A stretch of 64,000 nt of DNA, from the NCBI GenBank assembly GCA_951230915.1, contig OX579635.1:37386001-37450000 (forward strand), written 5' to 3'. Numbering within the stretch: the first letter of the stretch is position 1; every line of letters begins with the position of its first letter. Source of the DNA: Antitrichia curtipendula (Eukaryota > Streptophyta > Bryopsida > Hypnales > Leucodontaceae). The notes beneath the pieces were generated by a model. The model was not told the origin of the DNA, did not search any database, and saw only the letters and a program-made list of their open reading frames with translations. Below are positions 45,501 through 55,027 of the stretch, piece after piece. The translations under genes and the position numbers were made by a program.

Positions 45501-47643
45501 AGATATCAAAGAACTGAAGTTTCTCACGCACTTGGACTTGACATGGTGTTCATCCTTGACGCAGCTTCCCGAGGGTATCAAAGACTTGAAGTCTCTCACA
45601 CACTTGTATTTGCGAGGGTGTTCATCCTTGACGCAGCTTCCCGAGGGTATCAAAAAACTTAAGTCTCTCACGTGCTTGTATTTGCGAGGGTGTTCATCAT
45701 TGACACAACTTCCCGAGGGTATCAAAGAAGTGAAGTCTCTCACGCACTTGCAATTGGAAGGATGTTCATCTTTGACGCAGCTTCCCGATGGTATCAAAGA
45801 CCTGAAGTCCCTCACACACTTGGAATTGGCAGGGTGTTCATCCTTGATGCAACTTCCCGAAGGTATCAAAGAACCAAAGTCTCTCACGCACTTGGATTTG
45901 CGAGGGTGTTCATCTTTGATGCAGCTTTCCGATGGTATCAAAGACCTGAAGTCTCTCACACGCTTGAACTTGCGAGGGTGTTCATCATTGACACAGCTTC
46001 CCGAGGGTATCATAGAACTAAAGTTCCTTACGCACTTGTATTTGCGAGGGTGTTCATCCTTGACGCAGCTTCCCGAAGGTATCAAAGAACTGAAGTCTCT
46101 CATGCACTTGGATTTGCGAGATTGTTCATCCTTGTCGCAGCTTCCCGAGGGTATCAAGGAGTTGAAGTCTCTCACGCACTTGTATTTGCGAGGGTGTTCA
46201 TCCTTGATGCAACTTCCTGAGGGTATCAAAGAGCTAAAGTCTCTCATGTGCTTGAATTTGGTAGGGTGTTCATCCTTGACTCAGCTTCCCGAGGGTATCA
46301 AAGAACTGAAGTCTCTCACGTACTTGGACTTCACATGGTGTTCATCCTTGATGCAGCTTCCTGAGGGTATCAAAGAGCTGAAGTCTCTCACGTGCTTGTA
46401 TTTGGTAGGGTGTTCATCCTTGACGCAGCTTCCCGAGGGTATCAAAGAACTTAAGCCTCTCATGTGCTTGAATTTGGAAGGGTGTTCATCCTTGTCGCAA
46501 CTTCCCGATGGTATCAAAGAGCTGAAGTCTCTCACGTATTTGGAATTGGAAGGGTGTTCATCCTTGACGCAGCTTCCCGAGGGTATCAAGGAGTTGAAGT
46601 CTCTCACGCACTTGTATTTGCGAGGGTGTTCATCATTGACACAGCTTCCCGAGGGTATCAAAGAACTTAAGTCTCTCACGCACTTGGATTTGCAAGGGTG
46701 TTCATCATTGACACAGCTTCCCGAGGGTATCAAAGAACTGAAGTCTCTCACGCACTTGTGTTTGCAAGGGTGTTCATCCTTGACGCAGCTTCCCGAGGGT
46801 ATCAAAAAACTTAAGTCTCTCACGCACTTGGATTTGCAAGGGTGTTCATCATTGACACAGCTTCCCGAGGGTATCAAAGAACTGAAGTCTCTCACGCACT
46901 TGTGTTTGCAAGGGTGTTCATCCTTGACGCAGCTTCCCGAGGGTATCAAAGAGCTGAAGTCTCTCACGCACTTGGATTTGCAAGGGTGTTCATCATTGAC
47001 ACAGCTTCCCGAGGGTATCAAAGAGCTGAAGTCTTTCACGCACTTGTGTTTGCAAGGGTGTTCATCCTTGACGCAGCTTCCCGAGGGTATCAAAAAACTT
47101 AAGTCTCTCACGCACTTGGATTTGCAAGGGTGTTCATCATTGACACAGCTTCCCGAGGGTATCAAAGAACTGAAGTCTCTCACGCACTTGTGTTTGCAAG
47201 GGTGTTCATCCTTGACGCAGCTTCCCGAGGGTATCAAAGAGCTGAAGTCTCTCACGCACTTGGATTTGCAAGGGTGTTCATCATTGACACAGCTTCCTGA
47301 GGGTATCAAAGAACTTAAGTCTCTCACGCACTTGGATTTGCAAGGGTGTTCATCATTGACACAGCTTCCCGAGGGTATCAAAGAACTTAAGTCTCTCACG
47401 CACTTGTGTTTGCAAGGGTGTTCATCCTTGACGCAGCTTCCCGAGGGTATCAAAGAGCTGAAGTCTCTCACGCACTTGGATTTGCAAGGGTGTTCATCAT
47501 TGACACAGCTTCCCGAGGGTATCAAAGAACTGAAGTCTCTCACGCACTTGGATTTGCAAGGGTGTTCATCCTTGACGCAGCTTCTCGAGGGTATCAAAGA
47601 AATGTCTCTCACGTGCTTGTATTTGGTAGGTGTTCATCCTTGA
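42526..47643 (+). CDS. RPW8-type NB-LRR immune receptor with ~45 near-identical LRRs
   Basis: From the ATG at 42526 the frame is 1705 residues; it is also open upstream to 42487 without another ATG. N-terminus: AVELVAGAVLGAIVSELLKD, typical of RPW8/CC-R domains of helper NLRs. NB-ARC motifs are complete: P-loop GRGGCGKT (193-200), kinase-2 VLLILDDVW (274-282), TTRD, GLPL (367-370), CFLHFAAFPED, and IHDV (497-500) in place of MHD. LRRs start near residue 612 with a 24-residue unit LTHLxLxGCSSLTQLP plus xGIKELKS, encoded by 72-bp repeats. Such receptors sense pathogen activity in the cytosol and trigger defence or cell death. The frame ends abruptly in the middle of a repeat (LVGVHP) because one G is missing near 47628; repeats continue in another frame to 48170. 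The product is therefore truncated at the C-terminus, and whether it works is unknown. Confidence 0.85.
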   Translation: MAVELVAGAVLGAIVSELLKDVIVGVKMAYRCKENCQSLLVTLESISQPLDDIAKHTTIANVSCQAWLESVYDLLKDAKIIVDACSMKKWIHRINMKQKKLSKKIQDIDAQIQMKLQQSNLIILSTVLEMKDQTMLQPSTIGSMVQSTPDTKVQDIPGITVPFAENPFERLKNKIVNGRNEMDHLPMTIGLKGRGGCGKTLLAKMVNNDKDIERKFEGGDILWITIGRDATIPSLYLTMSKLLHDGGAYERDYIHRNLEDQRGYLIQVFKEKKVLLILDDVWHHYPSNNRAMIEWLDVAKGPGSITLITTRDFSVLKHIKCVDMVDVQSLSKEKSWELFCMHAFESMKAPPTEIEVIAKDICEQCDGLPLAIKVIGSAMWKKTTESEWRDTLNYLEGTTTKPYSKFVEEEVEKKLFSVLQYSYDKLDETSKKCFLHFAAFPEDDQISISHLCDIWHAQQLFDSINAQESRNFGISILKNLAERSLIDMSSDGKHVQIHDVLRDLANHILSKAKSYEWASQCYFRVGKVFETFPTIEKHVKIVSLIGCTFHEFPKNLELPFLQVCLLSKISHIKAYKRLVLPNVFFSSMKHLRMLSMHNSPGLECSLLYFKGLTSLTHMDLAYTCVYLKKLPKGIKKLKFLTHLYLRGCSSLTQLPKGIKELKSLTHLDLRECSSLMQLPKGIKELKSLMHLYLQGYSSLKQLPDGIKELKSLTCLNLVGCSSLMQLPEGIKKLKSLTHLNLRGCTSLTQLLDSIKELKSLTHLDLTWCSSLTQLPEGIKDLKSLTHLYLRGCSSLTQLPDGIKELKSLTHLELEGCSSLTQLPEGIKELKSLTHLELEGCSSLTQLLEGIKKLKSLTHLHLRGCTSLTQLLDSIKELKSLTHLDLTWCSSLTQLPEGIKDLKSLTHLYLRGCSSLTQLPEGIKELKSLMCLYLRGCSSLTQLPEDIKELKSLTHLELEGCSSLTQLPEGIKELKSLTHLNLRGCSSLTKLPEDIKELKFLTHLDLTWCSSLTQLPEGIKDLKSLTHLYLRGCSSLTQLPEGIKKLKSLTCLYLRGCSSLTQLPEGIKEVKSLTHLQLEGCSSLTQLPDGIKDLKSLTHLELAGCSSLMQLPEGIKEPKSLTHLDLRGCSSLMQLSDGIKDLKSLTRLNLRGCSSLTQLPEGIIELKFLTHLYLRGCSSLTQLPEGIKELKSLMHLDLRDCSSLSQLPEGIKELKSLTHLYLRGCSSLMQLPEGIKELKSLMCLNLVGCSSLTQLPEGIKELKSLTYLDFTWCSSLMQLPEGIKELKSLTCLYLVGCSSLTQLPEGIKELKPLMCLNLEGCSSLSQLPDGIKELKSLTYLELEGCSSLTQLPEGIKELKSLTHLYLRGCSSLTQLPEGIKELKSLTHLDLQGCSSLTQLPEGIKELKSLTHLCLQGCSSLTQLPEGIKKLKSLTHLDLQGCSSLTQLPEGIKELKSLTHLCLQGCSSLTQLPEGIKELKSLTHLDLQGCSSLTQLPEGIKELKSFTHLCLQGCSSLTQLPEGIKKLKSLTHLDLQGCSSLTQLPEGIKELKSLTHLCLQGCSSLTQLPEGIKELKSLTHLDLQGCSSLTQLPEGIKELKSLTHLDLQGCSSLTQLPEGIKELKSLTHLCLQGCSSLTQLPEGIKELKSLTHLDLQGCSSLTQLPEGIKELKSLTHLDLQGCSSLTQLLEGIKEMSLTCLYLVGVHP

Positions 47644-48170
47644 TGCAGCTTCCCGAGGGTATCAAAGACTTGAAGTCTCTCACGCACTTGTGTTTGCAAG
47701 GGTGTTCATCCTTGACGCAACTTCCCGGAGGTATCAAATAGCTGAAGTCTCTCACGTGCTTGTATTTGGTAGGGTGTTCATCCTTGATGCAGCTTCCTGA
47801 GGGTATCAAAGAGTTGAAGTCTCTCACATACTTGAATTTGGTAGGGTGTTCATCCTTGACGCAGCTTCCCGAAGGTATCAAAATATTGAAGTCTCTCACG
47901 CACTTGGAATTGGAAGGGTGTTCATCCTTGATGCAGCTTCCCAAGGGTATCAAAGACCTAAAGTCTCTTACGCACTTAGATCTGCAAGGGTATTCATCCT
48001 TGATGCAGCTTCTCGAGGGTATCAAAGAGTTGAAGTCTCTCACGCACTTGTATTTGCAAGTGTATTCATCCTTGAGACAACTTCCCGAAGATATCAAAGA
48101 GCTGAAGTCTCTCATACACTTGGAACTGGAAGGGTGTTTATCCTTGACGCAGCTTCCCGAGGATATCTAA
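44390..48170 (+). repeat. 72-bp coding minisatellite (LRR array) with higher-order units
   Basis: About 52 units of 72 bp run head to tail. Higher-order structure is visible. The phrase 'cacttggacttgacatgg' recurs at 44809, 45169 and 45529, exactly 360 bp (five units) apart. From about 46670 to 47560 units alternate 'cacttggatttgcaagg' and 'cacttgtgtttgcaagg', with a four-unit (288-bp) super-repeat. Homogeneity is greatest in this last part, so the 3' side expanded most recently. All six frames tend to stay open because each unit lacks stops. Confidence 0.9.
47644..48170 (+). pseudogene. Out-of-frame LRR tail of the NLR gene
   Basis: After the one-base loss near 47628 the LRRs resume in the next frame (SLMQLPEGIKDLKS and on) and hit an in-frame TAG at 47739-47741, where neighbouring units have GAG. 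They then continue as about six more units to a TAA at 48168-48170. A further decayed unit ('acgcatttggatttgccaag') lies beyond the stop near 48185. This was evidently once part of the same reading frame. Confidence 0.8.
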
Positions 48171-49538
48171 ATGCTCAATTTTTTTACGCATTTGGATTTG
48201 CCAAGATGTTCACTGTTGACTCAACTTCTAAAAAATATCGAAGACTAGAGGGTCTATGCCATGCATTTTGATTGGTGAGAGGGTTTGTCTTTGATGGATT
48301 TTTTGAAGTATTTGAAGAGCTAAAATTTCTCATGCCTTTAGATTTGTCATCACATTATTTGATTGATTGAGATTTGAAATAGTATGATTGACTTATTTAC
48401 AATATCTTATGAGTTGTTGGATTGAAGTTGTTTCATATGCTTAATAAAATTCTAAACGATTCTTGTTTTTTGAATCTATGGATTTATTTCAATTTGAAAC
48501 CTTTTTAAAAGAGTTTTGAAGTAGTAATTAAGTTCTTTATTATTTTTCTTCATTTTTAAATTATTGCTTTGAATATAGATTGCAAAATTAGATTGATTTA
48601 TGTCTACATGAACTTTTTAGATAAATGAATGATGATTTTATGTGCTTGATGGATATAAAGACTCACCTATAATCATTTATATTGAGATACTTCTATAGAG
48701 TTGTTGTTGATTCAATTAGAATAGTTGGATGATTGTTGGTTAAATGTATTGTTTTTTCTTTGTCAAAATGTACTTCTATATATGCATTGGTTAAAGAACT
48801 TTTGGAATTTCATACTACTAGATGCACATTGAATTTTGGATAGAAACAAGTTTTTTTTACCAATGATTGAGTGTATCCAAAATATATAATTACAGTAAAA
48901 ACATCAATCAAGAAATCTCTATAATGAGTAATGAAGAAATTTATACAAAATAATTATTTCATCAATGTGCATTGTCCATTTATACACACTAAATTTAGAA
49001 ATATCATTGATGACAAATAAAAATAATATTGAATTATTAAGATAGATGTTTAATTTCACAAGGATTGTACTTTTTATATTCATATTATTTTAGAATTTTT
49101 TTCACATTTATTATATTTAACTTTGATGTTCAAAATCTTAGATTGACATTGAAGGATTTTTTGAATACATATTTTTCACTTTTATATCTTTAAAATGTGT
49201 TTTTTTACATATCACGAAGTAGAAAAATTCTTCAACTTTTTAAAATAGAGATCATGGATTAGCTATGGCAAGATTGGGTAGATTTTCAAGTAAAATTTGG
49301 TGCAAAAATGTGTCGATTAGGGGGAAACTTGTGCAATTCTAGTGCTTCATGCATACTATGGTAGATGACTAGAATTGGTACCTTCTAGTGTACATCACCC
49401 AATTACTTTGAAAAAGCTACAAGCATAAAGACTTCAATTGAATATTTATCAAATAGAATAAATTAAAATGTCTTTCATCAAGAATTCAGCCCTATTTTTA
49501 TTTGTCTAGTGGTTTGATTGTTTTAGCGCATGTGAATT
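48171..49538. other. AT-rich 3' flank of the NLR gene
   Basis: No further gene was recognised; 48400-49500 is very AT-rich. Confidence 0.4.
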
Positions 49539-50409
49539 TTAACCCCTTAAAATCTTTCATGTTTAGAGGCCCAAAACTACTTTAAAACACTTGTCCCCAA
49601 AGCAAGTTAAAATCTTCATCGATATTTATTTTAAACAAATGATCCTTTGGTCTTGTTGTTCAAATACATTGTTCCAAAATTTTAGAGTGAACATCCCACC
49701 GATTGCAAGTTCAATGTGCCTAAACTTTAAAATGTATGCTTTTCTAGACCTTCCAAAAGAAGAAGTTTTGTTTTTTAACTTTTTTAGAAAAAAATAAGTA
49801 TGCCCCAGAACTTGTATTTTAAAGTGAATAGACTCAAAAAAAGGTTAGGAATATATATAAAAAATTTAAACAAAAACACTTTCATATTCATTTTTTTTAA
49901 AAGATTGTAAAGTGGAAGTATTATTGAATGAAAGATAAACCTAATATGCTAATAATTTCTTAGAATTGTCAATCCCAATGGTGAGAATGTTCTATAGTAT
50001 CCTTTATTATTATTTTTATTTAAAAATATATAAAGTTGAGAGCAAAAGATGACTTCATATGTTTTTTTACCTTCATTGCTCGCAAAATTAAACTTCTCAT
50101 AACTTGTACTTCATTATTTGGAATTCAATGGTTAAAATGTTTTTGAATAGGTTTCAATCTATATAATATCCAAAAAATCATTAATATATTTTTAGAATAT
50201 ATTTTTTTCGGCTTTACATTGAAATTAAAAAAACTTCTAACTTTTGCAATATTTATTGGAATGATATGAAACAAAGCATCACACAAAGATTATAATGAGT
50301 AGCATCCATCCTAAAAAATTCATGAAACAGTTCCAAATTATTAAGTCAATAGAGAATGCCCGAATTCTCAAAAAGCCCAAAAAAGGCTCTTTGGTCTTTT
50401 AGGAGTTAA
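49539..50409. mobile_element. TTAA-ended element, diverged copy (871 bp)
   Basis: The left end TTAACCCCTTAAAATC (49539) and right end CTTTTAGGAGTTAA (to 50409; reverse complement TTAACTCCTAAAAG) are imperfect inverted repeats. The interior has family phrases such as 'caatcccaatggtgagaatgttct' in spaced form. There is no long reading frame. Confidence 0.6.
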
Positions 50410-52322
50410 CACTAGAAAACAAGATTTTATGACTACATTCTTAGTCATTTAGGATGTCAAGAACTACTATAGTGTATTGGTGTTTAGAATCATTCTAGAT
50501 TGGTCATTCCGAGCATTGTAGTTGTAGAGGACAAAAGTTTTTTTTTCATCTTTACAATCTTAGAAGATTATTAATATGAGGTGTATATGAGGACATTGAC
50601 GTGTCTTGGCTAAGTGAATCATCAAATGTAGTCACAACTTAGAGGTTGCATCTATCCTTCCAAGCTTGCACAATTATACTTGGCAAGCAAATTTTTTCAT
50701 GCATGTGGTTGCTAACTATTTTGCAGCTAGGTATAATTCAAGTTCAATAGGAAATTGTCAGTTTCTATTTTCTTCATTTTTTGAAAATAATTTGTCTCTA
50801 ACATTTCACTATTTTGATTTTATATAAAAAAAATTCCTCATTGCACACGGAATCATTAGAAAATAACTAGTCTATTGTCAATTCTCTCAATGTTGTTGTA
50901 TTGCAGGGTGATTTATAATAAGTTAAGGTCCATATTTGCTTCTAAATTTTTTCATGAGTGAAACTAACATCATATATTTACAAATGATCAAAATCCTCAT
51001 CTTTTGTGTAAAGCAAAAAATTTACTACAAAAGGGCCCAAAGTCTACTAATCATGTTTCTCAAAAATAAATTTTTTTTCCTCACTTCAAACATTATAATC
51101 TTTCAATCTATGTTGTCAAATGGGTTGTAATCTTTTCCACACAGTGCCTAAATTTTTATTGCACTTTTGGAAGGTTGGAATTGTCTTTTAAATTTGTAAA
51201 TTTTGATTTGAACAAAGGACCAAACAAGGGACCAAATTGGTTGTTCTGATAACTTAGCGTTTTTTATCAGACCACCACTTGTTGGATTTAGGGTGTTTAA
51301 GGCTGAACTTTTGGGGGGATGTGTAGACAGGGAGTACCTTTTAGGGCCAACGATTTTCAGACCTATCTGATTCATGGTTTAAAAGTTATTAAGTTCCAAG
51401 TAGTTTTTGTTGGTGAAAGGGTTGTACGGACAGCATGGACACCACACTTAGACTAGAATTGAAAATTTGAATCTTGCCCAAAGGGTGACGGGCAAAGCTC
51501 AGGGTTGTATTCCTACATGATTGAAAATTGGGTTTCCATTATGCAAATCTTTTACCAAGCCTGACGTTGCATAAATTGCCAAGAGATGAAGATTGTACCA
51601 TAAGCATTTAGAAGGGAGGCTTTCTAGTTGGGCTACTCTTACAAACTTCTATCTATTGTGACCAAGGTTGATGAAAGTGAACGTCCCGGGCAAAATCATA
51701 TCCAATTTCTGGATGTTCGGACGTAGCAAACGTTTAGATAAAACGACGGTTAGCAGAAATTTCCCTGACGAACAACCTTTTTGTTGGCAGACGAGTGGAC
51801 AGATGGGCAGGTTTTTGGCAAACGGAAGGACGGACGAACAGGTGTTTGGCAGACGAATGAGCAGACGAACGAGGGAGTGGTGGAAGGGCAGTTTTTGTGC
51901 GGACAAGCGTCGGACGTCAGACGACAAACTACGCATGTAGAGGCAAGTTGTTTAGCCCTTAACATTGATATAAAATTTAATTTCAGTTTTTTATTTACAA
52001 GAAAATGAGACTGAGTTTCAAATGTACATTGCTACATGTGAAAACTTGCTATTGATGTTTTTGGAGCGTGATTTAGGCTCATAGATGGTCAATTTCTTGG
52101 CACAATTGTTGGAGAACGTATGCATGCAAGATTCATGTATGTTTTAGGATAACGTGGAGTAAAATCATTTCTTCAAGAACTTCTAAAGTGGTGAAGGTGA
52201 GTGTGAACATGAGAAATTGCAATTCTAAAAACAAGAACGATCAGAAAGCAAATGCTATAACATTTTATACAGTCCAACTGCAATTTATGTAACATGAGGA
52301 ACTTTTTCAACAATGGCAGTGA
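50410..52322. other. AT-rich spacer with a short imperfect repeat
   Basis: No gene was recognised. At about 51775-51880 a degenerate ~30-bp motif ('ttggcagacgartgrrcaga', then 'gggcaggttt' or 'aacaggtgttt') is repeated about three times. It keeps short frames open on both strands but looks non-coding. Confidence 0.45.
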
Positions 52323-55027
52323 CTAAAGTTGGTTGTGATGCAAGAGAACAAGCAAATCTAGATCTATTTTGACTTTGAGGTTGTGAAAATTAACCTTATC
52401 TAGACGATGTGAATCACCATCTAAACCAATGGGAAGATCCAACTTCTTCTTCAAACTTCCAAACACCTCTTCTCCTTCCAAGTGTAGGATACAAGTACCC
52501 ATATCATGAACCCCTTCAAATTGGTTCAAAGCCGCCATCAACTTCTATGGGTAGCCACTTCAGTGAGTAGCTCTCAATTTCAACTCTTGTTTTGAAGACC
52601 CAATCTCAGATGATGATCCGTTTTGATATGCTTGGTAATTTGTCATCTGCATGAAGGCACGGATGCTATCATTGCATGTTGTTGCATACAAATCATTTCT
52701 ACAATTTCCTAATTGTTGTAACCATTTGTTGTGAATTGTCTCAAATAGACTACATGATGGCATATTTGCCTCTTCCTCAAGTGTCATTCCCTCTTTGTAT
52801 CAATTCTAATAGTTAGATTTTACACAATTCAAGTAATCAAATTCAAACATTAGAACCAACAAAATTTTAGATAGGACAAGAAAGACTCACCATTTGCCAG
52901 AATCCACCCCACTATCGATATCTAAAGTGCCAAAAAGCCAACAAAAGATCCAACTTCCAGATCCCATCTTTTATGGCTATTCCAGATGATAACCACCATG
53001 CTCGAATTGCAAAATACCTTGTCTCTGTTTCTTCCCGTGTCTTGGCGTCCTTGTATGGCTTGCGAAGCCGGTCATGTTGGGACTGCAAGTTCAGCTCTAT
53101 AAATTTTTGAGTATGCTTATGGAGTGAACTAGTCCAGTGCAATAGACATGTGTATTTGCAATTCTCTATGGGTTTCTTGGAATCACCTAATCCAAATACA
53201 ATCCTTACATCATTCTAATTTGTCATTGCACTATCTACCATGAACCCCTTGAAATTTGGATTTCTAACTCCATGTTTTTTCATGAGAGTAATCAAACATC
53301 TCCACATGATGCATTGTACCTCCGTGTCCTCTGATTGCATGTCGCACACAACAATTGTTTGTACCTTAGAGTATTTCAAATCATAGAAAGTGGTAGGCCA
53401 TTGTTGTTTAGTCCTTCACGTGCTTCACATGATTAAACATCAACCATGCATTTTCAAGATCACCACCCAGTTGCATCTAATGGACCAAGTCCACTCCACT
53501 CTTGGGCCCAATTGCAAGCATCTTGAAAAGATACACCTTCTCCTTTCTTTGACCTGGGAATACACTATTGTGTATATCTCGGTGTATATAGTCAACAATA
53601 GAGTTATGCTTTAAGTTCATGATTCAATTGATCATGCCACCTGATCTTATATTTCTTAATGAAAAAATGATGTTGCATACATTTGGAGAACTCATAATTT
53701 GAAACCGATCCATGACCTCGTCAAGATCTTTTCCTTCAAGCATTACTTTTGAACTTAAACCTTTATGAATAAAGTAGCTCTCTAGGAATTCTTTGTCAGC
53801 TGCTATAGTAATAGCTGAGTTTGTTGCTATTGGAGTTTTCAAGACTTCCTCCCCAATGAGCGTCTATATGTTGCTTAGTGACTTGCAACAAGTTCTGAGA
53901 GCAATATGATGAGAATGATTCCCTAAATATATGCACCCTCGAAGTTCTCCATCTTTACTTGCAAAATAGTAAATTTTGGCATGGCAGACATTCACACAAG
54001 TGGGAGGACTCTTGCATATCCTACAAACAAGAATACTTCCTACCAGAGGATCACTACCAACTTTGAAAAACTCTTTCGGACAGTCTATTCACTCAGTTTC
54101 ATTTTTTGATGTAGATCTACTGAGGAAGTTAAACTATGGATTTATACATACCAATTGTCCACCACATTGTGACTTTCTAACTGTCAAGTTTTTCGTATTA
54201 TGAATGTTGGTAGTGAATGTCCTACACCACGTATTCCCATGATATAGTTTGTCTATACCATCCAACATGGTACTTGAACCTTTACTAGATGAAGTCCTTG
54301 GCAAAGGTGGCAACTGGAAAATCACATTTTCATTGTAAGAGAGCGAAATACATTGCACTGGATAGAAAGGAATACTATCAAATTTCATTCCTGCAAGTTC
54401 ATTCCTAGCCCCTTGAATCTCACCAAGACAACGTAGGTATTGAAGAAGACTTGGTGTATCTTGGAAGATGGATAGAAGAAGAGGAATCTCAATAGTTCTA
54501 AACTTTGGGTGAGAACCACCTGATGTAGGTATATCTAGAGAGTCACCCTCAGATTCACTAGACAAGTCAATAATAGATTCTAGATACTCTTTCTTAACGA
54601 AATGTAGTAGAAAAGGTGTAACATACAACTGTTTAGGAAATGATGGATCAATTGGATTGGAAGGTGTACTACACGACATATTTACTGAAGACGTGTTGGA
54701 TTGGCAGTTTTGAATTTCAGTAGACACTGCCATAGTAGCGGACGGGATGCCGAAGGCCCTATAGCGTCCAAGAAGAAACAACCAAAAGTATCCAACTTCT
54801 TCTACAACTTGTTGCTTAAAGATGAATTCTTTCACTTCACTAGATTCCAGCATGACCTCCTCTTCAACATACATGGAGGATTCTACAAATCCATATCGCA
54901 CGTGAAGAAAATGATTGGACACCTTTGCTAGTCCCAATTCATTCAAAGGTAGATTAAAAGGAACCTCATGACCATCAATTCTAAATAATTGAAACCATGT
55001 CCATGGTGATGGTGAAACTACAATCAC
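52323..55027 (-). pseudogene. Decayed transposase-like gene (DDE-type, plant repeat family)
   Basis: On the minus strand one frame can be followed from 55027 to about 53624, broken by in-frame stops near 54131, 54090 and 53870. It reads through a cysteine-rich segment (LVCRICKSPPTCVNVCHAKI, then a GCIYLGNHSHH-like Zn-ligand motif) and EEVLKTPIATNSAI. Shifted frames follow with YLFKMLAIGPKSGVDLVH, DMQSED, FKGFMVDSA, CLLHWTSSLHKHT, EEANMPSCSLFETIHNKWL and IRAFMQMTNYQAY. From memory these phrases occur in a repeated transposon-encoded protein family of mosses and other seed-free plants; the order Cys/His motif then acidic core suggests a DDE transposase. The family name is not certain. Stops and shifts show it is dead. 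No terminal repeats were found. Confidence 0.55.

Noticed and set aside
44400..47600. CRISPR-like look of the regular 72-bp repeats
   Set aside because: There are no unique spacers between repeats. Each unit codes one 24-residue LRR in frame with an NB-ARC gene, in a plant nuclear genome.
51649..52008. Overlapping 70-95 codon frames on both strands
   Set aside because: They arise from the degenerate ~30-bp repeat at about 51775-51880, which lacks stops; no domain.
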